Shown here in pieces: positions 35,823 to 46,600 of a stretch of DNA of 64,000 nucleotides. The notes under the pieces were generated by a model, which did not search any database, was not told where the DNA came from, and was given only the letters and a program-made list of their open reading frames with translations. This DNA is from Zygnema cylindricum. Lineage: Eukaryota > Streptophyta > Zygnematophyceae > Zygnematales > Zygnemataceae. Location: assembly GCA_037447655.1 (NCBI GenBank), contig JBBHKE010002024.1:210842-274841 (forward strand), read 5' to 3'. Both the position numbers and the translations under genes were made by a program. Positions within the stretch are counted from its first letter, which is position 1. Every line of letters starts with the position of its first letter.

Positions 35823-35981
35823 TAATTACTATGAACCAAATCGGAGTGCGATTTCCAGTGCCAACGCCGCTCACTTTCTCGGTGTGGACGTCGTTATTTG
35901 ACACATTGTTTGTACTTTAGTACGAAATCGTGAACATTTTACGTACAAATTGGCATTGTCTTTATACTCCTCTGTTTGAAA

Positions 35982-36438
35982 CATAGTTCAAAAGTAGGTG
36001 AAAGTAGGCACTAACAATATGCCTATTGTACACAAAACATACAATATGACCTTAAGACCCATATTGTATTGGTTGCAAAATGAAAAAAATAGTAACAGGG
36101 TTGAGTTGCACATCGATCGATAGAGAATTAAGCGTCATGCCTAACTTTTGAAAAACATTTGGACAAAAAAATATTTTTATGTGAGTTTTGAGGTTGTTTT
36201 TATCTAAACCGTCAGATTTTGGACGATCGGACGGTCGCTGATCAAAGTGGCAATGTAAGAATAACACATGAAAAGCCCATAACACAACGTACGATAGGAA
36301 TGTCTTCAGATTTGGAAGATCGGACGGTCGCTGATCAAAGTGGCGATTTTAAGAAGATCACATAAAAAGCCCTAACACAACTTACGATAGAGGCGTCTAA
36401 TAAAGGCTTGCAATAGAAACGCCTACTTTTGAACTATG
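35982..36438. mobile_element. H1 hAT-like element, 457 bp
   Basis: Ends CATAGTTCAAAAGTAGG and CCTACTTTTGAACTATG, flanked by the perfect duplication GTTTGAAA (35974-35981 and 36439-36446). Interior blocks match 13717-14387, including GATCGGACGGTCGCTGATCA, here present twice. Confidence 0.85.
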
Positions 36439-37121
36439 GTTTGAAACTAATTTGAATGCCTCTTGTACTACGATACTGTACTATGGCATAGATGACATTA
36501 ATTAAAGCAATCCTATATTATCGTGAAAAATAAATGAGTATATTAAGTATTTTTTGTTGATGGTCAAAATTTAGGGGCACCGATGTAGTGTTTCATAACG
36601 CTATTAGCGATTCACATTGTAATGTAATCCATTTACCTTTTGTACAGAGTACAGCTTTAGATGTACCTTTCATACAATGAAAGATTGGGAAGATAATCTC
36701 ACTGGATTTTTTGGAAGTCCATTTTTAGGTTTTTAGGAAAACCACATGGCCCAGGCCCGAGGTCCTGTTTCATAATAATAGGAAGATGAGTTTGGAGCAA
36801 ATAACCTATTGCAGGATTGTAGATCTTGCCAACTGACAACGATAACGCTACAAATAAAGTAAAACCATTCCCAAACAATTGTGGAAATGAGTCTGTGGCC
36901 ACAATCACTTCCACGCGGATCCTAGGAAATTGCAAAATTATGGAAGAAGATATGGATATACGACATACGTACAAACTTACTCGAATCCACCCCAACGATT
37001 GACAAGGGCAGTTTTTTAGAAAAGTACGTCTCGTTCAACGATAAAATATGGTCGTCGTAATATCAGGTTAAAGTACAACCGAGAATGGTGTACCGTGGAT
37101 CATTGCGATGAATGCGCAGTA

Positions 37122-37452
37122 GGGTAACATTCCATTAGACGAAAAGTGGGGTTCGTTACTGGATGCTGTACGTGTTTGTACAGCGCCGCACCAAATTTTT
37201 TTTTGTCACACGGAACATCGTTACTGGAAAGCTGTCAAGATGCTCCAATGATGTTATCGTTACCGATATTATTGTTCAGATTTTCCGTTAGAAGAATATT
37301 TTTATATTTTCAAAATGTGAACACTAACAACGTGGCACCAATCATTATTTTGAAAGGTTTTTCACTGGCTCAACAATGGAGCGTACTTCAAGTAAACGCT
37401 TTCAGTAGACTTCTCCGTTAATTTGCTAGGACCGCCTAATGGAATGTTACCC
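37122..37452. mobile_element. P2 element (TTA-type), 331 bp
   Basis: Ends GGGTAACATTCCATTAG and CTAATGGAATGTTACCC; right flank TTA, left flank GTA (one base changed). Next to the left arm is CGAAAAGTGGGGTTCGTTAC. Confidence 0.7.
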
Positions 37453-37468
37453 TTAGGTGTTACCCTTA

Positions 37469-38207
37469 GGGTAACATTCCATTAGGCGGTCCTAGTAAAT
37501 GTACGGACAAGTCTACTGACAGCGTTTACTGGAGGTCCGTTCCATTATGTCGGGCCAATAACCAACCTTCCTCAATTATGATAGGCGCCACATATATTTG
37601 AGTCCAGATTTTGAAAATCTAAAAAAAAATATACAAACGGAAAGTCAGAACGAAATATCTGTGCGATCGGAGGTAGTTAATGACTCATACGTCAATTTTG
37701 TGGCTAGAGTTTGATTTTCAAAATGAAAATCAAAATTTCGAAACGGAATGGCAAAATGATGCGGCAAACTTCGAAGGTCGCGACAAAATTTGAATGTCGA
37801 TGGATGTTAAACGTAGCGTGCGAGGATATTTTCGGCTGACCTATATCTAGCGTGGTAGGCGACACATAGCTTGTACGACGTCTACGCCTAAGTTCGCTTG
37901 TTCAAATTATATATATTTTTTGTTTTTTCACGTGTACCAATGGTAATCATTCAGTGGCCCCTACAACTCTCCTCGCGAGGAGAGTTGGGGGCCACTAGAT
38001 GATGTGCGCGATTGCTTCACGGATCTCAAAAAGTGAAACATCGAACGGTCAAGAATTACTCCTGCATCATTAGAGCTTCCAGACAGCTTTCCAATAACGA
38101 TGTTTTGTTTGACAAAAAAAAAATGTGGTACGGCTATGTACGACACTGTACGAAAACGTACGGCGTCCAGTAACGAACCCCAATGTTCGTCTAATGGAAT
38201 GTTACCC
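37469..38207. mobile_element. P2 element (TTA-type), 739 bp
   Basis: Ends GGGTAACATTCCATTAGGCG and CTAATGGAATGTTACCC, flanked by TTA at 37466-37468 and 38208-38210. Contains the perfect palindrome CAACTCTCCTCG/CGAGGAGAGTTG at 37965-37988. Confidence 0.8.
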
Positions 38208-38210
38208 TTA

Positions 38211-38929
38211 GGGTGAACCTCCATTAGGCGAAAAGTGGGGTTGTTTACTAGAAAAAGTACATTTTTGTACATATCCAGCTCATTTTCGTACTGTTTTTTT
38301 TTTTATAAAACATGATTACTGGGGATTCGTCAAGTTTCTCCAAAATTTTGGGCGACAACATCAACCGTCCGATTATGATTTTTCGAAGCAAAAGGTCACT
38401 CCGTCCAATGATTGGCTACTCTCTTCATGGAGGACAATAGCCAATCTTCAAACGTGTAAAATGTTTACGCGTGGAAAAGTCATGTACGAACCACGCGCCT
38501 TCGGACATTTGCCACGCGCCTTTGGACAAGCGGGAGTCAAATCCAATGAAAACAACGAGAAAATGTTTGTCGAAAAATGTGCCGTGACGCCTCCTCCACC
38601 ATCTGTTGACATCAGAATTTGTTGCGCCACGACGAAGCACAAACGACAAAACAACAACAAAAAGAGCAAAACACAAACGTACAAATTGTAAACGCATGTA
38701 ATGTAATTTTGCAACTAGCTGTACGGATAAAAGTTTAGATATTATACTTTTGGAATCTTTGACCATGTTCGCCGTCAGAATAGGAACCTACGTGCACTAA
38801 TCGAAATAAAGCACGTACACGATTGATTTCACTACTGCCACGACCTGATGGAGAAGTGAACAAAATATTATTGCCACTAAATGTTTTTGTACGATTACTG
38901 TCGGCGCGGCGCTTGATGGAGAAGCGACC
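38211..38929. mobile_element. P2-like element, 719 bp, sharing its flanks
   Basis: Begins GGGTGAACCTCCATTAGGCG directly after the TTA at 38208-38210 and ends CGCTTGATGGAGAAGCGACC directly before the TTA at 38930-38932. The arms are only partly complementary, so the right boundary is less certain. Confidence 0.45.
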
Positions 38930-38932
38930 TTA

Positions 38933-39882
38933 GGGTGCATCCCCATATAAGCGATACTTTGAAAAAGTACTTTGGACTGTAGTGAAGTGTTCCGTACTAC
39001 TTTGAAAACTGTCCCTATGTGCGAAAATGAAATCATAACTTCGACATGTGACGGTTGTAGACGTAGGTACAACTTTGTGACGGTTGACGATGACTATGAA
39101 ATTGGTGACGCCAACAAAAACAACGACAGTTGTAGACGGATACATTTTTGTAATTTTGTGACATGGCAGATGTTTAGGGTTTTGTAACATTGTGACGTCA
39201 CACTCACTTGTGACGTCACAAATTCAAGAACTTTTGGCCATGGATACCCGATTTCGTTTTCTCTTCTTTTTTCGCTCTACTTGCCATAAAGATATACATA
39301 AAAGTAGTAAAAAGAATTATTTCTCTAATATCTTTCATTTCATACCAGTTTTGTCGTGCCTCATTCTAAAAAGTGTGAGATAAAAGTGATTGTGTGAGAG
39401 GGAGAGGGGAGAGGCGACGACGATGCAAAATTCTACCGAGGACCCATGAATGAAATTGGAGGTCCGAGACTCCTGCAGATTTTTCCGTACATCCTCCTCT
39501 TTTCCGTACATGCACTTGACGGGCAGGGAGAAAAATAGCGAGTACTCTCCCTCGTCCTAAAATTTTGCCACTCGTGTGGCGCGTGCGTGGGTCATTTGTC
39601 ATTCGTTGGGTGGTACTTTCCCTGAAATCAGGTCGCGAGGTGATTTTTGATGAAGTTTTTTATACGGGCTGGATTCTCTTGCCCGGGGGTCGAAAAAAGG
39701 AAAACGCCAAAATGCGTTCACATGACGACAAACATGAAGTACATTCAAAGTTTTGACTTGAAGTTTGCTGTACTTTTATAGAATTGATTTCTTTGTACGG
39801 CTAAAGTATTTCTCGTAAGAAACTTGGTTTTGGGTGAAAACGACAGATTAAAGTCGATACTTTAATACATGGGGACGTACCC
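38933..39882. mobile_element. P element, 950 bp
   Basis: Ends GGGTGCATCCCCATATA and TACATGGGGACGTACCC, flanked by TTA at 38930-38932 and 39883-39885. It has the same length as 12614-13563 and is its reverse orientation counterpart. Contains a gagggagagg tract (39397) and an imperfect CGCGAGGTGATTTT palindrome (39624-39648). Confidence 0.8.
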
Positions 39883-40237
39883 TTAGTGTACTTTCTGTCC
39901 GCAAATTCTTGTGAACAGATTGTGAAAGAATCTGTGCGCCCATTCTATTTTTGACAAGGTTCTGTACTTCTGAGCAACTTCTACGAAACCTAAACGACAA
40001 CTTTTCAGGTAGATTTGGCGTCGCTTTATAGATTCGATTTTGGAGAGTTCGAACAAATTATATATATTTCAGGCCTCGTCTTGTGCGACTTTGGTGTACG
40101 AACCTTCACCAATAGCTAACGAGTAACGACACACGGCCAGGTGAAAGTTCCATGGTCCCGGAAAACCCTTTCGACAGTGGTTACATCAGTCCCGAAAAAT
40201 TATTCATAGCCAGTGGCGGTAATCTGACACATGCATT

Positions 40238-40399
40238 CCGTACGTTTACAAGGCACCAAGCGGTCCGTACGTTTACAAGGCACCAAGCGCTCCGTACGTT
40301 TACAAGGCACCAAGCGGTCCGTACGTTTACCTGGCACCAAGCGGTCCGTACGTTTACATGGCACCAAGCGGTCCGTACGTTTTCAAGGCACCAAGAGAA
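40238..40399. repeat. 27-bp tandem repeat, six copies
   Basis: Unit CCGTACGTTTACAAGGCACC + AAGCGGT; six units with 0 to 4 changes each. Because 27 is divisible by three, frames on both strands stay open (RTFTRHQAV on +, VNVRTAWCL on -), which is not evidence of coding. Confidence 0.85.
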
Positions 40400-41041
40400 T
40401 CTCGCGGGCGTGACGTGTAGTGTGTCGGCATGTTGCTTGAGAGTACGACATGAGCAGGGCCGCAGACCCATACGGTAGTCCATGTAATGGCGGTAGTGTC
40501 GTTCAAGTCCTTTATTTTGGAATTAATTCGGGTTTAAATAAAAGCTTAGAATTTGAAGTACACGCGCGCAAGTGTGTGCCATTTTCACGGTTTACGTCGA
40601 CAAGTCCTAAGCCAGTATCAGGCTTGAATGTACGGAAATCTAAACGACAGTCCCTGTTAAAAACATGTCCAAAATTTCATTAAAATGTTTGGCAGAATGT
40701 ACCTTTGGGAATTCCGCGGCGCATGCATTTTTGGCAGTCAAACCAATCAGATATGAAAAGAGCTTTTTGCCTCGAATCCTCACTGTGTATCTTTGAGTCA
40801 ATACAGTTAATGCATGCATGTAACTGATACGTACTCATTTGTCTGTTCTCTATCACATGTACGCCGTCTACCGGACCGTAGTTTGTCCCATACGGGGAAT
40901 TCGTTTCCGTCAAACCGTCCAAAAGTCTTTTGACCAACGACGACAGACCCGAAGTCATCGTGACGATTGACGACGTACGGACAGTCGATTTCTGTTGGCT
41001 CACATAATGACACGTATGCTCATTATCCAACGTGTCGCGGC

Positions 41042-41319
41042 CCAAAGTTTCTGTAAATGGTGATGTACCTCGTCGAGGTACATCACCATTTACAGAAACT
41101 TTGGAAACGAATGCTTCGCGAAAACAAATCCAACAGTCATTGTTACCTCCCAGACCTTTGGAGAATATTGGCAAGATTTGGCAAGAATCTCTGTTATGTT
41201 GTTCGCGTATAAAAACAAATTAGCAGGTACGGCGTGGTACGGAGAGGCCCCGATTTCTGTAAAGAACCGGCCCCGATTTCTGTAAAGAACCTCACTTTTC
41301 GTCTGATGGAACGCCACCC
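41042..41319. mobile_element. P-type terminal fragment with perfect 63-bp palindrome
   Basis: 41042-41072 and 41074-41104 are perfect 31-bp inverted arms around a single T, meeting at ACCTCG-T-CGAGGT. The segment runs to GTCTGATGGAACGCCACCC/TAA at 41319, the inverted counterpart of the fragment starting at 11893. No left terminus could be found. Confidence 0.6.
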
Positions 41320-41647
41320 TAATTCGGTCGCTCGAAATTTCGACCCTATCACATCAAATAGAGTAAATGATTCTAATTTTTTCATTATGCTATTTAAGGT
41401 AAGGTTTAATTAGCGTTTTTAATTCTAATATATGTTCGTTTTAAATAGTGTGGAGTACGGACAACGTCCGACCGTGCAGAACTGTACTTTTATAAGTAAA
41501 AAAGTACAAATAATGATTTAATAGAAGCCATTATCATGTAACTGCGTTTAAACAAACCGCGTAGTGCAAACGTCATAGTGACAATAAACTGTAATTCTGT
41601 ACAAATATCTTATTTACAGTAGAGGATATTAGCTTGCCAAATTAGAG

Positions 41648-41780
41648 TACACCGCATAAATTAGAGTAAATTCCTTTTTGAAACAGTTCTATCACATAAA
41701 TTAGAGTAAATTACTCTAATTCTTTTTTTCTCTTTTTTTACTCTAATTTTTTCATTACTCTAATTACGATGCACGGTGTA
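41648..41780. mobile_element. Short Stowaway-like element
   Basis: TACACCGCATAAATTAGAGT ... ATTACGATGCACGGTGTA, with repeated TTAGAGTAA words inside. It is directly followed by the S3 copy, the two apparently sharing the terminal GTGTA. Confidence 0.55.
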
Positions 41781-41970
41781 GTGTTAATGTTTTTTTCGCC
41801 ACTCAAAACATCTTTCCTCCGTTGTACACAAGAGGTCAGATTTCCTATTGGAAGGTGAGAATCTCTGCTTTCAATCGCAATTGTCAGATCCACAATCGGA
41901 CAGGTGTGTACGACGAAAAGATGTTTTCAGTGGTGAAAAAACATTAGCCCTAACAGCGATTCACGATGTA
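41781..41970. mobile_element. Stowaway-like element S3, left end lost
   Basis: Starts within the family at GTGTTAATGTTTTTTTCGCC, carries CATCTTTCCTCCGTTGTACA with its inverted partner, and ends AGCGATTCACGATGTA. Confidence 0.6.
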
Positions 41971-42800
41971 CTGTAAATCTGTACTGCACAGCCACATATG
42001 TCGACAGTACCGTACGGAAGCGGTATAGTGGTGCCGCATTAACTGCGCTAACATTCAATGACCAGTCAAGGCTCAGCATAGGACAAAATGAACCAAAGGA
42101 CAAAATTGTGATCTTCACCAACGTGGACTAATCTCAAAACAATAAACGCAAAAGATTCCAATGACAATTATTTGGTTTTTGTTTTTTCCAGTCAATGACG
42201 AGATCGCGGAATTACGACAGACTGTCCGTCAGCCCTCTATCCAATTTTGTTCTCGAACGGGCGAATGTACGGCTGCGTATCTGCGGGTTTGCAGGGATGC
42301 AAGTGTGCACACTGGGGTGCTACCCTTCCGGTCCATCCGTACACGTCGCAAGTCTTCCAAGGACCGTGCGCTACCGGCTGGTTTTGTCGCCACATAACGA
42401 GGAAGATGTACCGTATTGGTCCGTACACGAGACAGCCGGCAATTGGCCAATAGGACCCATAGGCGATGCGTTATTGGACACGTCATCCGTACAAGACATC
42501 CGTACATAGTTCGCCGCCGAAATCAAAGAGCGCGTCAGCTCTTAATAACTCTCCTCCTCGACCTTTCCCCCCTTAAAAAGCTTCCCTCTCTTTCCCTCTC
42601 TTCCCTCTCTTCCCTCTCTCTCTCTGTGCCATATCACGATTTTTTTCAACGCTCCGTTTTTCTCGCGCTTCCCTAATTTTCCATTTCTGGTTTTAAAATT
42701 CTCCTTCTTTTATTCCCCTTCATTTTTCTTTTCCCAATCGCTTTCCCTCTTTATTGCTTCGATTTTTCGTTTTTTTTTTTGTCTTTTTCTCGTTCGCGCG
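41971..42800. other. Upstream region of the mosaic gene
   Basis: A GC-richer block (42190-42530) with overlapping open frames on both strands but no recognisable product, then a CT-rich stretch (42545-42640, CCCTCTCTTCCCTCTC) that probably forms the promoter/5' leader pyrimidine patch of the gene starting at 42813. No clear TATA box. Confidence 0.4.
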
Positions 42801-42809
42801 ATGAGGTGA
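42801..42809 (+). promoter_or_regulatory. Two-codon upstream ORF (ATG AGG TGA)
   Basis: It ends three bases before the main initiator, in the arrangement ATGAGGTGAGCCATGG. The main ATG has an ideal GCCATGG context. Whether the uORF lies in the mRNA depends on the unmapped transcription start. Confidence 0.4.
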
Positions 42810-42812
42810 GCC

Positions 42813-43675
42813 ATGGACGGAAGCAAGAGATCCATGGGGAAGGGCGTCAAATCTGGGCCGTCCATCGCACGTGCGGCGTTGCTGGCCGCATGGATGCTGC
42901 TTATTTGTCGTGTAGTGCGCGGAGCTTTGGTTCAAGCAGACGACAGTACGGATTTCTGACCCGGGGGGGAAATGGGGGATCTGGGGGGGGAGAGGGAGGG
43001 GGGGGGAGAGGAAGGGTTGTGGTATATTCGTGTGGATGTACAGTAGAAGAAAAAACACGAGAGGAAAGAAGGGAGGGAGGGAGAGGGGAGGGAGAGGGGA
43101 GGGAAAATATGTAGAAAGGGAAAAAGGAAGGGGAAAGGAAGCAAGAAGAGGAGGGAGGAAAGGGGGAGGAAAAGGGGCTGGAAGGGGATAATGGAGAGGG
43201 GAGGAGGGAGGGAGACGAGGACGAGAGGGGAGATAAAGAGGGCAGAAAGGGAGGAAGGAGAAAAGAGGGAAGGAGGGATGTGAGAGGATAGGAATTATTT
43301 TGGGCGTCGGGAAGGAGGAGTGGGGGGAGAGGTAGGCGAGCCAAGGGGGAAAACTGGGAGGAAGTGAAGAGAGTTGCAGCAGGGAGGGAAATGGTGGAAA
43401 TAGTAGCTGGCGGTGGGTGGAAATAAGGAATTGTCAAGTAAAGAGGGAAGTCAAGGGTAATAAGAGGGAAAGTAGAGAGAGGAGGCGGGGAATTGAAAGG
43501 AGGATTATTAATTTCTAATTGTGGTGTTTTCGGGCGGCGCAGGAGCCTCCCTCCTGATGATCGGCGCGGAGTTCACGGTGGACGCCGACAACCTGCGTGC
43601 CACGTGGAACAAGGACAACGACTGCAGCCAATGGCGTGGCGTCCGCTGCACGGACAACGGCCGCGTCACCAACAT
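42813..43675 (+). CDS. Exons 1-2: signal peptide and LRR N-terminal cap
   Basis: Exon 1 (44 codons) encodes a basic N-terminus, then AALLAAWMLLICRVV as hydrophobic core and RGA as a likely cleavage site. Exon 2 gives ASLLMIGAEF, a spaced NLRATWNKDNDCSQWRGVRC and NGRVTN, the LRRNT_2 signature (W-x(7)-C-x(2)-W-x-G-V-x-C) that caps plant extracellular LRRs. Exon 1 ends in phase 1 and exon 2 in phase 2. Exon 2 is much richer in GC than the later exons. Confidence 0.85.
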
Positions 43676-46600
43676 GTGCGCACGCACTCTCTTGCACTAT
43701 TGTACTTTCATACTTTTTGTACGGTCGTGCACTATTGTATTTTCATACTTTCGTACTCTATTGTATTTTAATAGTATGGTAACACTATGTATCGCTATTA
43801 GCGTTAAATATTTTTTCCGTCGCTTAAAACATTTTTTCTCCGTACACACCTGTCAGATTTTTGATCTGACGGCTGCGATTGAAAGTTAAGATTCTCAGCT
43901 TTCGATTGGCGGTCTAAAATCCAAAATCGGACAAGTGTATACGGAGAAAAGATGTTTTGAGTGGCTTAATAATTATTATCACTACTAGCGATACACGTTG
44001 TTACTCTACACCTTGAATCGTTATTAGAGTAAAAGTTTATTAAGCGTATAGGAATAATTACCGTTATTGACGCTAATTGGGAATATGGAATTTTTCAAAG
44101 AAATCGTCTACTCTAATTAGGAATTAGGGTTTTTTAAAATAATATGGATAATTCTATTTGAGAATTTGAAAAAAAAAGGTACCCGAATTAGCGTTCAATA
44201 CGCTAATAACGATTCACGGTGTATTGTACTTTCCATTCTTTTGCACTATCGTGCACAATATTGTACGTTTATACTTTCGTGCAGTCCTGTACTTTCATTG
44301 TACGGTAAATTTGACAAAACATCATTTCAGAATTTTGTATGCTTACTATTTAGTGTTTTAACTTTTTAGGGTCCTAAGGAGTTTTGACGGTTGAACGGTT
44401 TGAACCGTTCGTTTTTCGGGAGAATCCAACGGCCCGGTTTAGTTTCGGAATCTTAATGCCGCTTTCAAACCGAACCGTGCAAGTGGCCACACTGGAGCTG
44501 AACCCGAACCGGACAGTTTGCTACACCGTGAATCGCTATTAGCCTTGCACTGCGTATCGCTATTAGTGTTAATAATTTTTTCGCCACTTAAAACATGTTT
44601 TCTCCGTACACACAGCCTATTTTCAATTTGAGACCGCCAATCGGAAGCTGAAATTCTTACCTTTCAATCGCCTCCGTCAGATCCACAATCCGATAAGTGT
44701 TTACTGCGAAAGATGTATTAAGTGGCAAAAAAATATTAACACTAATAGCGATTCGCGGTGCAGTGCTAATATTACTATATCGTCTCCCCTAAATTGTGAC
44801 CTTTGAAGTTTAAACCTAAAATTGAGTTTTTTTAAGCTAACGTACGGTATAACTACAGTACACCGCGAATCGCTTTTAGCGTCAAAGATTAAATAGCGTA
44901 AAAAAATAATTAGCGTTATTAACGCTAATTGGGAATTTGAAAATTTTCAAAGAAATCATTTACTCTAATTAGAAATTGAAATAAAATTTAAATAGTATGG
45001 ACAATTCTATTTGAGAATATGGGCAAAAATTTGGGGGAACCGAATTAGCGTTCAATACGCTGATAGCGATTCGCGGTGTAGTCTAATTTACTATACTGTA
45101 GTTCAAGAGGTGTATGAAATCATTGAACTGTTAAAGTCCGTACGAAAACTGTTTGTTATTTCGTTCAAAAGTAAAGAAAAAGTGTCAGAATACGGCGTCG
45201 ACACGTGGAAATGAGTTGTATCGAGACGGGAAAGCGCACTTAAATTTGATTCGTAGCAATTAAGATGAGGGAAAATGGTGCGAACCTATTCTCACATGTT
45301 CGAAGGTCGACTATGTGAACACAGACTAAAGCGGTTACACTAGGAAATGTTTAGATAAATTAGTGTAATGTGTGTTGATTAGCGTTAATGTTTTCATGAA
45401 TTAGTGAGAGACGATTAAAATTGCAAACACCATGTAGAATAGTGGCCCATAATGTGCCACGTAGCGAAAAATAATGTAGTATTGTTCATTCTAATAAAGT
45501 GATAGCGTTAATAATGTACTGATTCTCATAGCGATGTCCGGTGCACTGTTATAAATGTGCACTATTGTACTTTCATACTTTCGTACGGTCGTGCACTATT
45601 GTATTTTCATACTTTCGTACGGTCGTGCACTATTGTACTTTCATACTTTCGTACGGTCGTGCACTATTGTATTTTCATACTTTTCGTACGGTCGTGCACT
45701 ATTGTATTTTCATACTTTTCGTACGGTCGTGCACTATTGTATTTTGATACTTTCGTACGGTCGTGCACTATTGTACTTTCATACTTTTCGTACGGTCGTG
45801 CACTATTGTACTTTCATACTTTCGTACGGTTGTGCACTATTGTATTTTCATACTTTCGTACGGTCGTGCACTATTGTATTTTCATACTTTCGTACATTAC
45901 AGTATTGTATTTTAATAGTATGGTAACACCGTGTTTCGCTATTAGCGTTAAATATTTTTTCCGTTGCTTAAAACATTTTTCTCTGTACACACCTGTCAAA
46001 TTGTTGATCTGACGGTTGCGATTGAAAGGTAAGATTCTCAGCTTTCGATTGGCGGTCTAAAATCCGAAATCGGACAAGTGTGTACGGAGAAATGATGTTT
46101 TAAGCAGCGTAATAATTATTAACACTAATAGCGATACCCGGTGTTACACTATTGTACTTTCATTCTTTTGCACTATCGTGCACTATATTGTACGTTTATA
46201 CATTCGTGCAGTCCTGTACTTTCACTGTAGGGACGTCATTTTTTCTTTTTAGGGTCCTAACTCCTAAGGAGTTTTGACAGTTGAACGATTTGAACCGTTC
46301 GTTTTTCGGGAGAATCCAACGGCCCGGTTTATTTCCAGAATCTTAATGCCGCTTTCAAACGGAACCGTGCAAGTGGCCACACTGGAGCTGAACCCCCCGA
46401 GACAGTTTGCTACACTGTGAATCGCTATTAGCCTATTGCACCGCGTATCGCTATTAGTGTTAATATTTTGTTCGCCACTTAAGTGGCAAAAAAAACATTA
46501 ACACTAATAGCGATTCGCGGTGTAGTGCTAATATTACCTATATCGTCTCCCCTAAATTGTGACCTTTGAAGTTTAAACCTAAAATTGAGTTTTTTTAAGC

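Larger units (their letters stand above)
43689..45540. repeat. Tandem duplication in intron 2, copy A
   Basis: About 1.85 kb repeated as 45541-47597. Both copies carry, in the same order, the TTGTATTTTAATAGTATGGT junction, an S3 element, GTGCAGTCCTGTACTTTCA, a CGGGAGAATCCAACGGCC block, a second S3 element, an S1 element, GTCCGTACGAAAACTGTT and TCACATGTTCGAAGGTCG. Copy A has an extra S1 insertion (44007-44223). Confidence 0.8.

Noticed and set aside
40680-41174. 164-codon - strand frame (MPIFSKGLGGNN)
   Set aside because: Overlaps a transposon end and the perfect palindrome, and has no recognisable family. An open frame alone is not enough, although the CINCIDSK segment was considered as a possible zinc knuckle.
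42195-42509. 104-codon + frame in a GC-richer block upstream of the mosaic gene
   Set aside because: Open in several frames on both strands because of composition; no similarity seen.
45558-45893. CRISPR-like regular repeats
   Set aside because: Units are contiguous with no unique spacers, in a spliced eukaryotic gene; plain minisatellite.
45541-46012. Long + strand frames of 120-150 codons
   Set aside because: They exist only because the 34-35-bp minisatellite lacks stops; repetitive product, no start context, lies in an intron.
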